64,000 nucleotides of DNA from an uncultured Pseudomonadales bacterium (lineage in GTDB: Bacteria; Pseudomonadota; Gammaproteobacteria; Pseudomonadales; CANNCY01), in NCBI GenBank assembly GCA_947503335.1, contig CANNCY010000001.1, positions 1,010,845-1,074,844 on the forward strand, written 5' to 3'. How positions within the stretch are numbered: position 1 is the stretch's first letter; each line of letters starts with the position of its first letter. The notes below the pieces were generated by a model. The model was not told the DNA's origin. It was given only the letters and a program-made list of their open reading frames with translations, and did not search any database. The translations under genes were made by a program, and so were the position numbers. Below, in pieces: positions 6,828 through 16,039 of this stretch.

Positions 6828-8375
6828 ATGAAAGAAAGCTCTATTGCACAAATTATTAGCAATGCAGCCAACACGTTTGGCGAGAAAACAGCGCTAATAA
6901 TTGATGACCTACAACTTAGCTACTCGCAATTAGACGCACTGTCTAACCAAGTTGCCAACGCCCTTGCTACGCAAGGTATATCTAGCGGCGACCGAGTAAC
7001 GCTATACGGTGCCAACGCATGGGAATGGATTGTCAGCTACTACGGCATCCTCAAAATAGGCGCTGTGGTTAACCCCATTAATGTGATGCTAACCCCAACA
7101 GAAGTCGAATACGTTGTTGCAGATTGCGGCGCTAAAGCGATTATCGCTTCGAAAGAGAAAGGTCTCCCTCTATTAGGACTAGAGAATCGAAGCGGCATTG
7201 AAGCAGTGATTTTATACGGTGACGACATTCCGCCTAGCGCCACGGCTTTCGCAGATTTTATCGAAACTGCGGCTAGTACTTCCGAGGTTATCGAAACTGA
7301 CGTAGATGCACTTTCAACAATTTGCTACACCTCAGGCACCACTGGCAAACCTAAAGGTGCAATGCTGTCGCACAAGGCAGTTCTAACTAACATCATGATG
7401 ACTGCGTTAATGCATGGTCGTTGTGCAGACGATACTGTAGTAACCGCGCTGCCCTGCCCTCATGTTTATGGCAACGTTGTGATGAATGCATGTTTCAACA
7501 ATGGCGGCACGTTAGTACTGCACGCAACATTTCAAGCAGAAGCCATATTGAATTCTATCGAACAGCATCGAGCGACGGTGTTTGATGGTGTGCCAACCAT
7601 GTATATGTATCTACTAGAGAGCCCTCTTATCAAAGAGGGTAACTACTCTTCTCTTAGGCTTTGCACAGTCGGCGGCCAAAGCATGCCTCCATCTAAAATG
7701 GTCGAGGTTGAAGATCGTCTTGGGTGCCCACTGATGGAGCTTTGGGGCATGACAGAACTTGCCGGTCTAGGAACAGCATTCGCCCATAACGGTGATTATC
7801 GTCATGGCTCTATCGGTATCACGCTGCCTTACGTGCAGGCCAAGATCATGAGCACTGACAAAAACGACACCGAAGTTGCCTTTGGCGAGTCGGGCGAGTT
7901 AGTGGTTAAAGGGCCTGTAGTTATGCAAGGCTATTTTGGCAATGAGGCGGCAACACGCGAAGTACTTAGTGACGACGGCTGGCTGCGTACCGGCGATGTC
8001 GCAACGATGGATGAAGATGGCTTTATAACCATCGTAGACCGCATCAAAGACATGATCTTAACCGCAGGATATAATATCTATCCGGCCGAGCTAGAACAAG
8101 TAATCGCTTCACATCCAGATGTTGCCATGGTGGCCGTTGGCCCTATACCTGACGCGGTGAAAGGTGAACTTGCAAAGGCTTACATTGTTCTCAAACAAGG
8201 CTCTGCCCCCAATCATAAGCAAGTTCTAGATTTTTGTCGCGAGCGGCTCGCCGCATACAAAGTACCGCGCGATATTCAGTTTATTGATGACCTCCCCAAA
8301 ACCTCGACAGGAAAAATCATGCGCCGTGAGTTAATTCGCTTTCATCGCGAAATCGACGCCCAAACAACCATTTAA
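6828..8375 (+). CDS. Acyl-CoA synthetase (class I adenylate-forming ligase)
   Basis: A 515-aa AMP-dependent synthetase. The P-loop-like motif YTSGTTGKPKG is at 167-177. The adenylate-binding core (LMELWGMTELAG) and the hinge/C-terminal domain (WLRTGDVATMDEDGFITIVDRIKDMI) are in place, and the catalytic Lys lies in KTSTGKIMRREL near residue 500. It should activate a carboxylic acid as acyl-AMP and load it on CoA. Chain type cannot be read from the sequence. GATAGGGGAAAC precedes the ATG. It starts a rightward operon with the aldehyde dehydrogenase 32 bp downstream, which suggests aldehyde to acid to acyl-CoA conversion. Confidence 0.9.
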   Translation: MKESSIAQIISNAANTFGEKTALIIDDLQLSYSQLDALSNQVANALATQGISSGDRVTLYGANAWEWIVSYYGILKIGAVVNPINVMLTPTEVEYVVADCGAKAIIASKEKGLPLLGLENRSGIEAVILYGDDIPPSATAFADFIETAASTSEVIETDVDALSTICYTSGTTGKPKGAMLSHKAVLTNIMMTALMHGRCADDTVVTALPCPHVYGNVVMNACFNNGGTLVLHATFQAEAILNSIEQHRATVFDGVPTMYMYLLESPLIKEGNYSSLRLCTVGGQSMPPSKMVEVEDRLGCPLMELWGMTELAGLGTAFAHNGDYRHGSIGITLPYVQAKIMSTDKNDTEVAFGESGELVVKGPVVMQGYFGNEAATREVLSDDGWLRTGDVATMDEDGFITIVDRIKDMILTAGYNIYPAELEQVIASHPDVAMVAVGPIPDAVKGELAKAYIVLKQGSAPNHKQVLDFCRERLAAYKVPRDIQFIDDLPKTSTGKIMRRELIRFHREIDAQTTI

Positions 8376-8407
8376 ATATTACTACTAGCAAGCACAGGTA
8401 TAGAAAA

Positions 8408-9850
8408 ATGATTGATACTAATAGCAACTACCTAATGACCATCAATGGTCAAGCCACAGCATCAACAAGCACCAAGCCGGTTTACAACCCGGCGACTAAG
8501 CAAGTTATCGCAGAGGTGCCTGACTGTACTAACGAACAATTTGAAGCAGCGGTAGCCTCTTCACGAAACGCGTTTAGCTCGTGGAGCGCAACTCCTATCG
8601 AAGAGCGACAAGCCATTGTTGCTAGATTAGGCGACATGCTAGAAGAGCAAGCAGGCGAATTTATGGCGCTGCTTACTCGTGAACAGGGTAAACCAGCTGC
8701 GGGCGCAGAATGGGAAGTATATGGCTCTGCTGCTTGGCTTAAAGCGATCGCTACCCAAAGCCTTCCCGAAGAAGTTATTGAAGATAACGACGAGCGCAAA
8801 GTTATTACACGTTACACGCCACTAGGTGTTGTTGGGGCGATTGTTCCGTGGAACTTCCCTCTTCTACTGGCTGTGTGGAAAATCGCGCCAGCACTAGTGG
8901 CAGGCTGTACTGTGGTTCTAAAGCCTTCGCCCTATACACCATTATGCGATCTTAAGTTTGTAGAACTCGCCCAACAGATTTTGCCCCCGGGTGTATTGAA
9001 CTGCATCTCTGGCGGAGACGACTTGGGCCGCTGGATGACCGCTCACCCTGATATCAACAAAATTGCTTTTACAGGCTCAACTGAAACGGGTCGCCACGTT
9101 ATGAGTTCGGCCGGCGAACATGTGAAACGTGTAACCCTTGAACTAGGCGGCAACGACCCTGCGATCGTATTACCTGATGTAGATGCTAAAGCAGTGGCGC
9201 CCAAGCTTTTCTGGGCAGCCTTTCAGAACAATGCTCAATTCTGTAACGCAACGAAACGCCTATACATACATGAATCAGTGTACGACGAAGTTCGCGATGC
9301 ACTAGTCGAATTTATCAACACTGAAGTCAAGGTCGGCAACGGTGCCAAAGAAGATACCGACCTAGGCCCTATTCAGAACTCTATGCAATACGAAAAGGTG
9401 CAAATGTACTTTGCAGATTGTAAAAACAATGGTCACAAATTTGCTGTGGGTGGCGAGATTGATACAAGCGCCGAAGGCTGGTTTGTGCCAGTCACTTTAG
9501 TAGACAACCCCGCCGAAGATTCTCGTATCGTTCGTGAAGAACCTTTCGGCCCTATCTTGCCGCTACTGAAATGGTCAGACGAAGCCGACGTAATCGCTCG
9601 CGCTAACGATACCATCTATGGTTTGGGTGCCTCAGTATGGGGCGAAGATCTAGACGCTGTACAACGCATCGGCTCACAGATTGAAGCAGGAACCGTATGG
9701 TTGAATGAAGTACATCAATACTCGCCATTTCAAGCCTTTGGTGGCCACAAGCAATCGGGTCTTGGTTGCGAGAATTCGTTGCATGGCTTAATGGAATACA
9801 CCAACTGGCAAACTATTACTTTGAATAAGAAAGGAGCCAACCAGTCGTGA
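8408..9850 (+). CDS. NAD(P)-dependent aldehyde dehydrogenase
   Basis: A 480-aa member of the aldehyde dehydrogenase superfamily. It has the WNFP motif near 148, FTGST at 221-225, general base Glu245 in LELGG and nucleophile Cys279 in NNAQFCNATKR. All key residues are present, so it is probably active. It oxidises an aldehyde to the acid that the upstream ligase would then activate. The stop codon overlaps the GTG start of the flavoprotein gene by 4 bp (GTGA), so the two are translationally coupled. That favours the aldehyde being the product of the flavoprotein. Confidence 0.92.
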   Translation: MIDTNSNYLMTINGQATASTSTKPVYNPATKQVIAEVPDCTNEQFEAAVASSRNAFSSWSATPIEERQAIVARLGDMLEEQAGEFMALLTREQGKPAAGAEWEVYGSAAWLKAIATQSLPEEVIEDNDERKVITRYTPLGVVGAIVPWNFPLLLAVWKIAPALVAGCTVVLKPSPYTPLCDLKFVELAQQILPPGVLNCISGGDDLGRWMTAHPDINKIAFTGSTETGRHVMSSAGEHVKRVTLELGGNDPAIVLPDVDAKAVAPKLFWAAFQNNAQFCNATKRLYIHESVYDEVRDALVEFINTEVKVGNGAKEDTDLGPIQNSMQYEKVQMYFADCKNNGHKFAVGGEIDTSAEGWFVPVTLVDNPAEDSRIVREEPFGPILPLLKWSDEADVIARANDTIYGLGASVWGEDLDAVQRIGSQIEAGTVWLNEVHQYSPFQAFGGHKQSGLGCENSLHGLMEYTNWQTITLNKKGANQS

Positions 9851-11766
9851 AGAAGGTAGTTACACGAAGGGACTTCCTAAACGGCGCCGCCATTGGCGTC
9901 GCCGCTTTAGGTACTATGAGCAGTACCAATGTGCTAGGCAGAGCTTTGGCCTCAAGCAATGAAAAAACTATAGGGCCAGTACCACTACCAAAGGAGTACT
10001 ACCCGCCAAAGCTCACCGGAATTCGTGGTAGCCACAAAGGCTCATTCGAAACGGTTCATGACCTTGCATGGCGAGGCAATAAGCCAAGCAGTTACACTGA
10101 TTTAGAAGAAGAATACGATCTAATCATTGTAGGCGCAGGTGTCAGTGGACTAGCTGCTGCTTATCTATACCGCAAAGAGTATGGTGACAGCGCAAAGATA
10201 CTCATATTAGATAACCACGATGATTTTGGTGGTCATGCTAAACGCAATGAGTTTGAGTCTAACGGCCAAACCCTACTCGCCCCAGGCGGTAGCTTCAATC
10301 TAGAAACCATTAGCTTTAGCGATACCGCCAATGATCTTATGGAAGAACTTGGTATCGATTACGATGCCTTAGACGAAGCGCGAGACCCCGGTTTTTTCAT
10401 TGCCGAACTCAATTCTGAACAGGGTTACTTTCTCAATAAAAAAGATTACGGATCAAACAAACTCATTCAAGGAAACTGGGTAGAAGCGCTTGATGGAGCA
10501 GACACTACTGATGAGCTAATTCGTGAGCTTGGCTTACCTAGCGACCAAGAAGCAAAATTACTCAGCTTAATCAAAGGCGACGAAGATCTACTAGACGATC
10601 TGTCACTGTCAGAAACCATCGACTATGTTAGCGGTACGTCGTACGAGCAGTTTCTAAAAGAGAAGGCCGGATTAACGCTAAGCACTATCAAAACCTTTGA
10701 GGGCCTTTGCAAAATATTTATGGGCGTTGGGCTAGAATCAACGCCAGTTCAAACAGCCTTTTTGATGGGCGCCCCTGGCGCCAATAGTGTTGGCTTTACA
10801 GGAAAAGTTGTAAATAAGCTATTAGACACAGCCGTGAAGCACGTGAGCATGCCGGCGTTCCCTGACGGTAACTCATCGGTGGCACGGCTACTGGTTCGCA
10901 AGCTAGTTCCTGAAGTCGCACCCGGCAGTTCGATGGAAGACATCATTACTGCCCAGTTCGACTATAGTCAGCTAGATCAACCGAACTCGCCCGTTCGTAT
11001 ACGTCTGAATAGTACTGTGGTGAATGCTAAGAACATTGAGAATGCAACTGAAGTATCGTACGTAGAACATGGCAAAGCATATAAGCTAAAAAGCAAGCAC
11101 TGCATACTTGCGTGCTATAACGGCTTGATTCCGCACCTTTGCCCTGAAATGCCCGAAAAGCAGAAAGAGAATCTAAAGTACGGTGTTAAGATTCCGTTAG
11201 TGACAACCAATGTTTTGCTACGGGATAACAAGGCAATTAACGCAGCAGGCCCGTTGCAGTACAACTGTCCTGGAAGCTATTTTTCGATCGTTACCAAGTC
11301 GCCACCAGTTAGCTTAGGTGCCTATAAAGACATCAGCACTGAGCAGAAACAGGGCCAAGATAATCCTATCGTCGTATGGATGTGCCACGTACCCTCACCA
11401 AGAAATAATGGCGAGCAAAGTGCACGAGATCTATATCGTCTGGGCCGCTACAGTCTTTACAGCACACCGTTTTCTACCTATGAGCAAGAAGTTAAAGATC
11501 AGCTAACGGCAATGTTTGGTGATCAAGGGTTCGATGCTGAACGCGACATTGAGGCGATTACCGTAAACCGCTGGTCACACGGCTACAGCTACGAATACAA
11601 CAGCCTCTTTGACCCTGAATGGGAAGAAGGCCAGGCTCCTCACGAACTAGGTAGAGCTCAATTTGGGCGAATCAGTATCGCCAACACCGACTCAGAAGGC
11701 CTTGCCTATATCAATACTGCTATCGATGCCGCTGCAAGAGCAGTTGACGAGATAACTCGCAGCTAA
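9847..11766 (+). CDS. Tat-exported spermidine-dehydrogenase-like flavoprotein
   Basis: A 639-aa FAD protein with a twin-arginine signal (T6-R7-R8-D-F-L) and a dinucleotide-binding motif GAGVSG at 96-101. The stretch YYPPKLTGIRGSHKGSFE (about 51-68) followed by ILDNHDDFGGHAKRNEF is characteristic, as I recall it, of the SpdH spermidine dehydrogenase family of Pseudomonas. That family oxidises amines in the periplasm, yielding an aldehyde. The coupled aldehyde dehydrogenase fits this, but a TonB receptor in the regulon suggests a larger or non-polyamine substrate, so specificity is open. The start is GTG at 9847, overlapping the previous stop. Confidence 0.8.
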   Translation: MKKVVTRRDFLNGAAIGVAALGTMSSTNVLGRALASSNEKTIGPVPLPKEYYPPKLTGIRGSHKGSFETVHDLAWRGNKPSSYTDLEEEYDLIIVGAGVSGLAAAYLYRKEYGDSAKILILDNHDDFGGHAKRNEFESNGQTLLAPGGSFNLETISFSDTANDLMEELGIDYDALDEARDPGFFIAELNSEQGYFLNKKDYGSNKLIQGNWVEALDGADTTDELIRELGLPSDQEAKLLSLIKGDEDLLDDLSLSETIDYVSGTSYEQFLKEKAGLTLSTIKTFEGLCKIFMGVGLESTPVQTAFLMGAPGANSVGFTGKVVNKLLDTAVKHVSMPAFPDGNSSVARLLVRKLVPEVAPGSSMEDIITAQFDYSQLDQPNSPVRIRLNSTVVNAKNIENATEVSYVEHGKAYKLKSKHCILACYNGLIPHLCPEMPEKQKENLKYGVKIPLVTTNVLLRDNKAINAAGPLQYNCPGSYFSIVTKSPPVSLGAYKDISTEQKQGQDNPIVVWMCHVPSPRNNGEQSARDLYRLGRYSLYSTPFSTYEQEVKDQLTAMFGDQGFDAERDIEAITVNRWSHGYSYEYNSLFDPEWEEGQAPHELGRAQFGRISIANTDSEGLAYINTAIDAAARAVDEITRS

Positions 11767-11810
11767 CAAATAATTTTAATGGTTGAACATAAGTTTTTAG
11801 GAGTAAATAA

Positions 11811-12536
11811 ATGACCAAAAAATCACTCGATGCTGAAATCTACACTATGGGTTTTCGAGCAATCATTGTGTCTTTCGCGATGCTAGTTGCGTCTTTTTTC
11901 TTCCCTCTTTACGCGCCAGATGGATATGCTGCCGAGCATGCTGATAGAGTCAATTGGCTAGTCGAAAACGACGGCGGATACATCATCGCCTGGATCATTC
12001 AAAACGTATGGATGGCCGCATGGACACTCGCCCTATTTGCATTAGCCTGGAAAGTCGCCGACACCCGCCCTGTGCGAGCCATTATTGCGGCAATGCTAGT
12101 TCTTGTGTCATTCGTAGCGTATATTCTGCCGAAGTATATGGCTATCTGGACGGTTCCTGTGTTGGCCGACAGCGTAGCCTCGGGCTCACCAGGCGCAGAC
12201 ATGGCAAACACGCTACTGTTGCTACTAAATGAATCAAATCCTTTCTCGTTGTTTGGCTCATTAGATTATCTCGGCTTTTGGATGTACGGTTTGTTCGCAC
12301 TGGTAGTTGCCGGCCCACTCTTCAAGCAGGCTGTAGATTCAATTAGCTTAAAGATACTTGCGGTATCGCTAGGGCTAGTTGGTATATTCCAGCACCTATT
12401 TATGGCTGGCGTCATGACCGAATCTATTACGCTTGCTGAGATGGAAGGCTACCTAAACCTATTCTTCTTATTGATGATCTTTGTGTTCATCATGATGGCG
12501 TACAAATTTAAGAAGTTTAACGCAGTGGCTAATTAA
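11811..12536 (+). CDS. Multi-pass inner-membrane protein, unknown function
   Basis: A 241-aa protein with about six hydrophobic segments (for example 16-33, 58-80, 88-108, 150-172, 181-200 and 213-232) and a lysine-rich C-terminus. I do not recognise the family. GGAG sits 8 bp before the ATG. It is 44 bp downstream of the flavoprotein and probably in the same operon. It could be a membrane partner or electron acceptor for the exported flavoprotein, or a transporter component, but nothing in the sequence decides this. Confidence 0.75.
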   Translation: MTKKSLDAEIYTMGFRAIIVSFAMLVASFFFPLYAPDGYAAEHADRVNWLVENDGGYIIAWIIQNVWMAAWTLALFALAWKVADTRPVRAIIAAMLVLVSFVAYILPKYMAIWTVPVLADSVASGSPGADMANTLLLLLNESNPFSLFGSLDYLGFWMYGLFALVVAGPLFKQAVDSISLKILAVSLGLVGIFQHLFMAGVMTESITLAEMEGYLNLFFLLMIFVFIMMAYKFKKFNAVAN

Positions 12537-12553
12537 CACCTGTTTTTAACTAA

Positions 12554-12578
12554 AAAGAGCGCTCTTTTAGCGCTCTTT
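12554..12578 (+). terminator. Terminator after the membrane-protein gene
   Basis: AAAGAGCGCT and AGCGCTCTTT form a 10-bp stem with the A/T tract built into it. It ends the ligase/dehydrogenase/flavoprotein operon, or attenuates it before 12608. Confidence 0.65.
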
Positions 12579-12607
12579 ATCTACTCATTCTCACCCAGAT
12601 ACATCTC

Positions 12608-13216
12608 ATGAAAAAACTACTAGCAAGCATGGCACTAGTCTACCTACCATTTACATCGGAATATCTCATGGCTGCCCCTGATTCACAGACTCACCGCACT
12701 CTTAGTAAGAAAGAACAGGCGATCTATGATGAGCATCTAAAGTACGAATATGGTAATCGTGGGCGAGCATACATTGGCATGGCCAAGATGGCTCAATATA
12801 GCAAGGGCTCAGATCGCGAAGCCTTCTACAAAGCCTACTACGATTTAGAAGTTTTAAATCAGCAGATACTCGATGAAATGAAAGTCGAGCTTGATGTTGA
12901 CTATAAAGCCAATATCTTTACTCGCGGCGGCCTCACCGTGCTTGCTTACACTAGCTGGCGCTTTATTAGCCCAGAACAGTTAATCGACATTATCGTGCCC
13001 TATATCCCCAAATTGCAGCAACTAGAATCTCTTGCACAGCCTCACCATAAAGCCTTCTTCTCATACATTGTTGCCCAAGAAAAACTTCAGTTAGAGGCGT
13101 GCTTCAAGGCGCAAGAAGAAAGCTGGGATAGTGGCGCAGCCGTTATTCGAAACTTCTTACCCCGTGCTCGTGCCGAGCTAGAACGACTTACATCCGTAAA
13201 CAAAAAAGAGAGTTAG
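12608..13216 (+). CDS. Secreted helical protein, unknown function
   Basis: A 202-aa protein with an N-terminal signal (MKKLLASMALVYLPFTSEYLMA, cleavage near 22) and otherwise long amphipathic helices. No recognised domain and no metal or haem motif. It is the last rightward gene of the catabolic segment, after a terminator hairpin, so its cotranscription with the operon is uncertain. It converges on the TonB-receptor gene. Confidence 0.7.
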   Translation: MKKLLASMALVYLPFTSEYLMAAPDSQTHRTLSKKEQAIYDEHLKYEYGNRGRAYIGMAKMAQYSKGSDREAFYKAYYDLEVLNQQILDEMKVELDVDYKANIFTRGGLTVLAYTSWRFISPEQLIDIIVPYIPKLQQLESLAQPHHKAFFSYIVAQEKLQLEACFKAQEESWDSGAAVIRNFLPRARAELERLTSVNKKES

Positions 13217-13260
13217 CTTTACGCTAACTCCCCCGTCATATATGGCGAGTAAAACTCGCC
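13210..13260. terminator. Back-to-back hairpins between convergent genes
   Basis: GAGTTAGC/GCTAACTC (13210-13230) and GGCGAGT/ACTCGCC (13244-13260) are two stems with 5- and 3-nt loops between the stops at 13216 and 13272. They probably end transcription from both sides, although clear T-runs are missing. Confidence 0.5.
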
Positions 13261-13271
13261 AAATCTATCTA

Positions 13272-15428
13272 TTAAAAGTAGACGTTAAACTCAGCACGAA
13301 CCATACGTTTAGTTCCCCAGTGCAGCATTGGCCCCCAACCAAAGTCTGAGCGTAAAGCAGCATAATCTTGGTTAGTAATATTGTCAGCGGCAATTGCTAT
13401 ATCCCAACCTTCACTGCTTGGCGTGTAAGTTACCTTACCGTTAAGAAGGCCGTAACCATCTTCTTCAAAGAAATTATCAAGATCATGGTAGTAACTGTCT
13501 TGATAGCTATACACAGCAAACCAGTTTAGATTACCACCCGCAAAACAGTGATCAATATTGGCGCCTAAAGAGAACGTAGAATCAGGTGCATACTGCAATC
13601 TATTGCCTTGCAAAACGCCTGATGTTAGCTCTGCATCTAGATAGGTATAGTTAGCCATCAATACGGCACCATCGATTGGCGAATACGACACTTCTGCTTC
13701 GATCCCTTTCGTTTCTGCGTCACCCGCATTACTGATTTGTTGCCCCGTCTCAAAACTAAAGGTTGCTATTTGCAGCGCCTCATAGTCTGTAAGAAATGCT
13801 GATGCATTTAACTGCAGGCTGCCTTCAAGCAGCGACGACTTAATGCCTAATTCGTACGCCAAACTCGTTTCAGGCGCAAATGAATCTACTGTATCAGCAA
13901 TGAAGTCGCCATCAGAATCATAGGTAGCTGTGTTAAAGCCGCCGCCTTTAAAACCTTCAGAGACGCTCACAAACACCATTGTATCGCCCGCAACGTCGTA
14001 CTGAGCTACTAAACGTGATGTTAGGTTATCCCATTCTTCACTTTCACAAAGAGCTCCTGCTGTGGGGCCGCCCATGCTATAAAAATCATCCTGTGGCGTA
14101 TTAGTACACCAATCTTTATCATCAACGCTCCATCGTAAACCGCCGATCAATGCTAGCCGATCTGTTACAGCCCATGTAGCATCGCCATAGATACCGTACG
14201 ACTCATTGTCTGCTTCGCTTTCAATGCGCTGCGAACCGATAGGAAAATCGATTGCGGTTGCTACGTAATTAACGTCCCAAAGCGGGGTTTCTAATTCTTC
14301 AACGTAGTAACTAACACCTGTAAACCAGTTAAACGTGTCAGTACCGCCATTTAATCGAAACTCTTGGTAAAAGGTATCTGCTTCATTGATAAGTCCAACC
14401 GGGATATCTAGCCCACCGACAGCCCCGCCAGGAGTTTGAAATAGGGCTTCATCAACGTATAGATCATCGGCAGTACCGTCTGCATCTTCATAGTAGTGGT
14501 TCTCGCCGCTGCGCACATCAGTGATCGACACGAGCGTCAATGAGTCGTTAAGATCCCAATTTAATCGCACACCGAACCCATCGTCTTTATTCTGCTCATA
14601 ATTAGGATTATTTATCGCGTACTGATCAGGGTATTCGACTGCGGGAGCCGCAAGATTACTAGTGACGTTTACTGCACCGGTATAGTTAGTTTTAGCGTCG
14701 CTGTAATTGAACCTAAGCAATGCTTCAAAATCGTCGCTTAGGTTCCAACGAGCTGTTAGTCGCACTACCTCGCTCTTGGTATACATTTCTTCGCCACTAA
14801 CAACCTCTTTCCACATACCTTGCCATTGTTGATCTTGATACGCGAGACGTACCGCAAAGGTGTCTGTGATTGCCCAGTTGCCAACTAACTCATACCGCTC
14901 TTGACCTTCGTTACCCAAACCTAGACCAATGGTTAGCTCGTTTTCATCACTTGGCTTGTTAGAAACTAAGCTAATAGCGCCGGCCGCAGCGTTACGACCA
15001 AATAGCGTACCTTGTGGCCCCTTAACTACTTCGATGCGATTAACATCAAAGAAGCTGCTGGTAGCAAACATGTTTCGACCAATGTAAGCATCGTCGAAAA
15101 ACACACCAACTGCTGGCTCTGAACCGATGGTCCAGTCATTGCTGCTAATACCCCGAAGCGCCCAAGTATTGGTGGCCAAACCATAGTCTGCCCCCGTTAA
15201 GCCGGGTACCATTGGGATAATTTCGGTGACAGTATTGACGCCAGTTTTATCGAGAACCTCTTCACTAACAGCGCTAATTGCGATCGGCACTTCATTTATG
15301 CTTTGCGCACGCTTTTGCGCAGTAACTAAGATCTCTTCAAGTACTTGCACCTGGCCATAAGAACCGCTTGAGCACAGCGCCGTAATGGCAGCCACCCCTA
15401 TACCATAGGTTTTTGAGTTACTCATCAT
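13272..15428 (-). CDS. TonB-dependent outer-membrane receptor
   Basis: A 718-aa receptor with a signal peptide (about 1-25). A TonB-box-like segment (EEILVTAQKR) begins near residue 31. A plug domain follows (VVKGPQGTLFGRNAAAGAISLVSNKP), then a 22-strand-type barrel ending in an aromatic residue (RAEFNVYF). It resembles the proteobacterial receptors for non-iron organic substrates. Its promoter carries two of the 18-bp TetR-type operators, so it should import the substrate or inducer of this catabolic unit across the outer membrane. It is transcribed leftward, convergent with the unknown gene at 12608. Confidence 0.92.
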   Translation of the reverse strand: MMSNSKTYGIGVAAITALCSSGSYGQVQVLEEILVTAQKRAQSINEVPIAISAVSEEVLDKTGVNTVTEIIPMVPGLTGADYGLATNTWALRGISSNDWTIGSEPAVGVFFDDAYIGRNMFATSSFFDVNRIEVVKGPQGTLFGRNAAAGAISLVSNKPSDENELTIGLGLGNEGQERYELVGNWAITDTFAVRLAYQDQQWQGMWKEVVSGEEMYTKSEVVRLTARWNLSDDFEALLRFNYSDAKTNYTGAVNVTSNLAAPAVEYPDQYAINNPNYEQNKDDGFGVRLNWDLNDSLTLVSITDVRSGENHYYEDADGTADDLYVDEALFQTPGGAVGGLDIPVGLINEADTFYQEFRLNGGTDTFNWFTGVSYYVEELETPLWDVNYVATAIDFPIGSQRIESEADNESYGIYGDATWAVTDRLALIGGLRWSVDDKDWCTNTPQDDFYSMGGPTAGALCESEEWDNLTSRLVAQYDVAGDTMVFVSVSEGFKGGGFNTATYDSDGDFIADTVDSFAPETSLAYELGIKSSLLEGSLQLNASAFLTDYEALQIATFSFETGQQISNAGDAETKGIEAEVSYSPIDGAVLMANYTYLDAELTSGVLQGNRLQYAPDSTFSLGANIDHCFAGGNLNWFAVYSYQDSYYHDLDNFFEEDGYGLLNGKVTYTPSSEGWDIAIAADNITNQDYAALRSDFGWGPMLHWGTKRMVRAEFNVYF

Positions 15429-15504
15429 CCCCTCCCAATTAGGAATCTATTTTTTATTTTTTTTACCGCTATTTAGGGAATGCTATACCTCTCACGCCCA
15501 GTTA

Positions 15505-15556
15505 ATATGTCAATTGACATGCTAAGGCACGCACCGAAACATGTCAACCGACCTGC
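15505..15556. promoter_or_regulatory. TetR-type operators 4 and 5 (TonB receptor)
   Basis: ATATGTCAATTGACATGC (15505-15522) and ACATGTCAACCGACCTGC (15539-15556), about 77-130 bp upstream of the receptor start. Half-sites match those at 6652-6780, nearly 9 kb away, which links the two transcription units. Confidence 0.6.
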
Positions 15557-15660
15557 ATAAATCATAATATGAATCTATCTCTTAGCCTTGGCTTGTGGAG
15601 GCGCTATATGAGCGATTAATAGATATCTCAATTGCGTGGGGGTGAGTTTATGATATGTAC

Positions 15661-15687
15661 AAAAAAAGCCTGCTCTTTCGAGCAGGC
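15661..15687 (-). terminator. Intrinsic terminator of repeat copy 4
   Basis: Minus-strand GCCTGCTC-GAAA-GAGCAGGC followed by seven Ts. Confidence 0.7.
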
Positions 15688-15698
15688 TTTCTGTGTAA

Positions 15699-15719
15699 TG
15701 GCATCCCGTAGGCGAGTCG
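15699..15719 (-). other. tRNA-Glu 3'-end remnant (putative att core) 4
   Basis: Same 21 nt as the other remnants. It closes the 12.3-kb catabolic segment on its right side. Confidence 0.75.
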
Positions 15720-16039
15720 TGAAAAGCCAGATTAAGGCACAATGCGTCAATTTCACGAAAAGAATCAATACCTTACAAGCTACAAAAGGAAAATCTGAAT
15801 TGCAAGCCGCCGTCAAATCGCTGGAAATTTACTCTAAAAATGACCCAAAGAAAGTAAATTTACTATCGATATTTACCTGCGTTTTTTACTGGGGTTAAGG
15901 CGATTCGATTATCCGTTCGCTCGATAACCGTTCACAGAGCTCAGGCTAAGATTTACTCCATAGACTTCTCATAACAAACGTCATAAGTTCGTTTGCTGCT
16001 TATCGTAGATAATAAGAATAACTAAGTGCGAGGGCCGCT

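Larger units (their letters stand above)
15661..15905. repeat. tRNA-Glu-remnant repeat, copy 4 (mosaic)
   Basis: Terminator hairpin at 15668-15687 and tRNA remnant at 15699-15719 are the same as in copies 1 to 3, and ACTGGGGTTAAG recurs at 15888-15899. The roughly 170 bp between them are unrelated by eye, although the distance between the conserved ends is close to that in copy 3 (190 versus 201 bp). The inner palindrome and hairpin of copies 1 to 3 are absent. An open frame across it (15632-15898) is not supported as a gene. Confidence 0.75.

Noticed and set aside
6222-15428. Polyethylene-glycol degradation operon
   Set aside because: It shares a ligase, an aldehyde dehydrogenase and a TonB receptor, but the oxidoreductase is an SpdH-like FAD protein rather than a PEG dehydrogenase, and the regulator is TetR instead of AraC type.
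15632-15898. 88-aa open frame over repeat copy 4
   Set aside because: It reads through the terminator and tRNA remnant, has no family match and is explained by the repeat.
92-15905. The remnant repeats as integron attC sites
   Set aside because: There is a hairpin and a GTTAAG box, but no integron integrase is nearby, the R'/R'' boxes are not consistent between copies (copy 4 has GTTAAGG), and the tRNA remnant points to tRNA-targeted integration.
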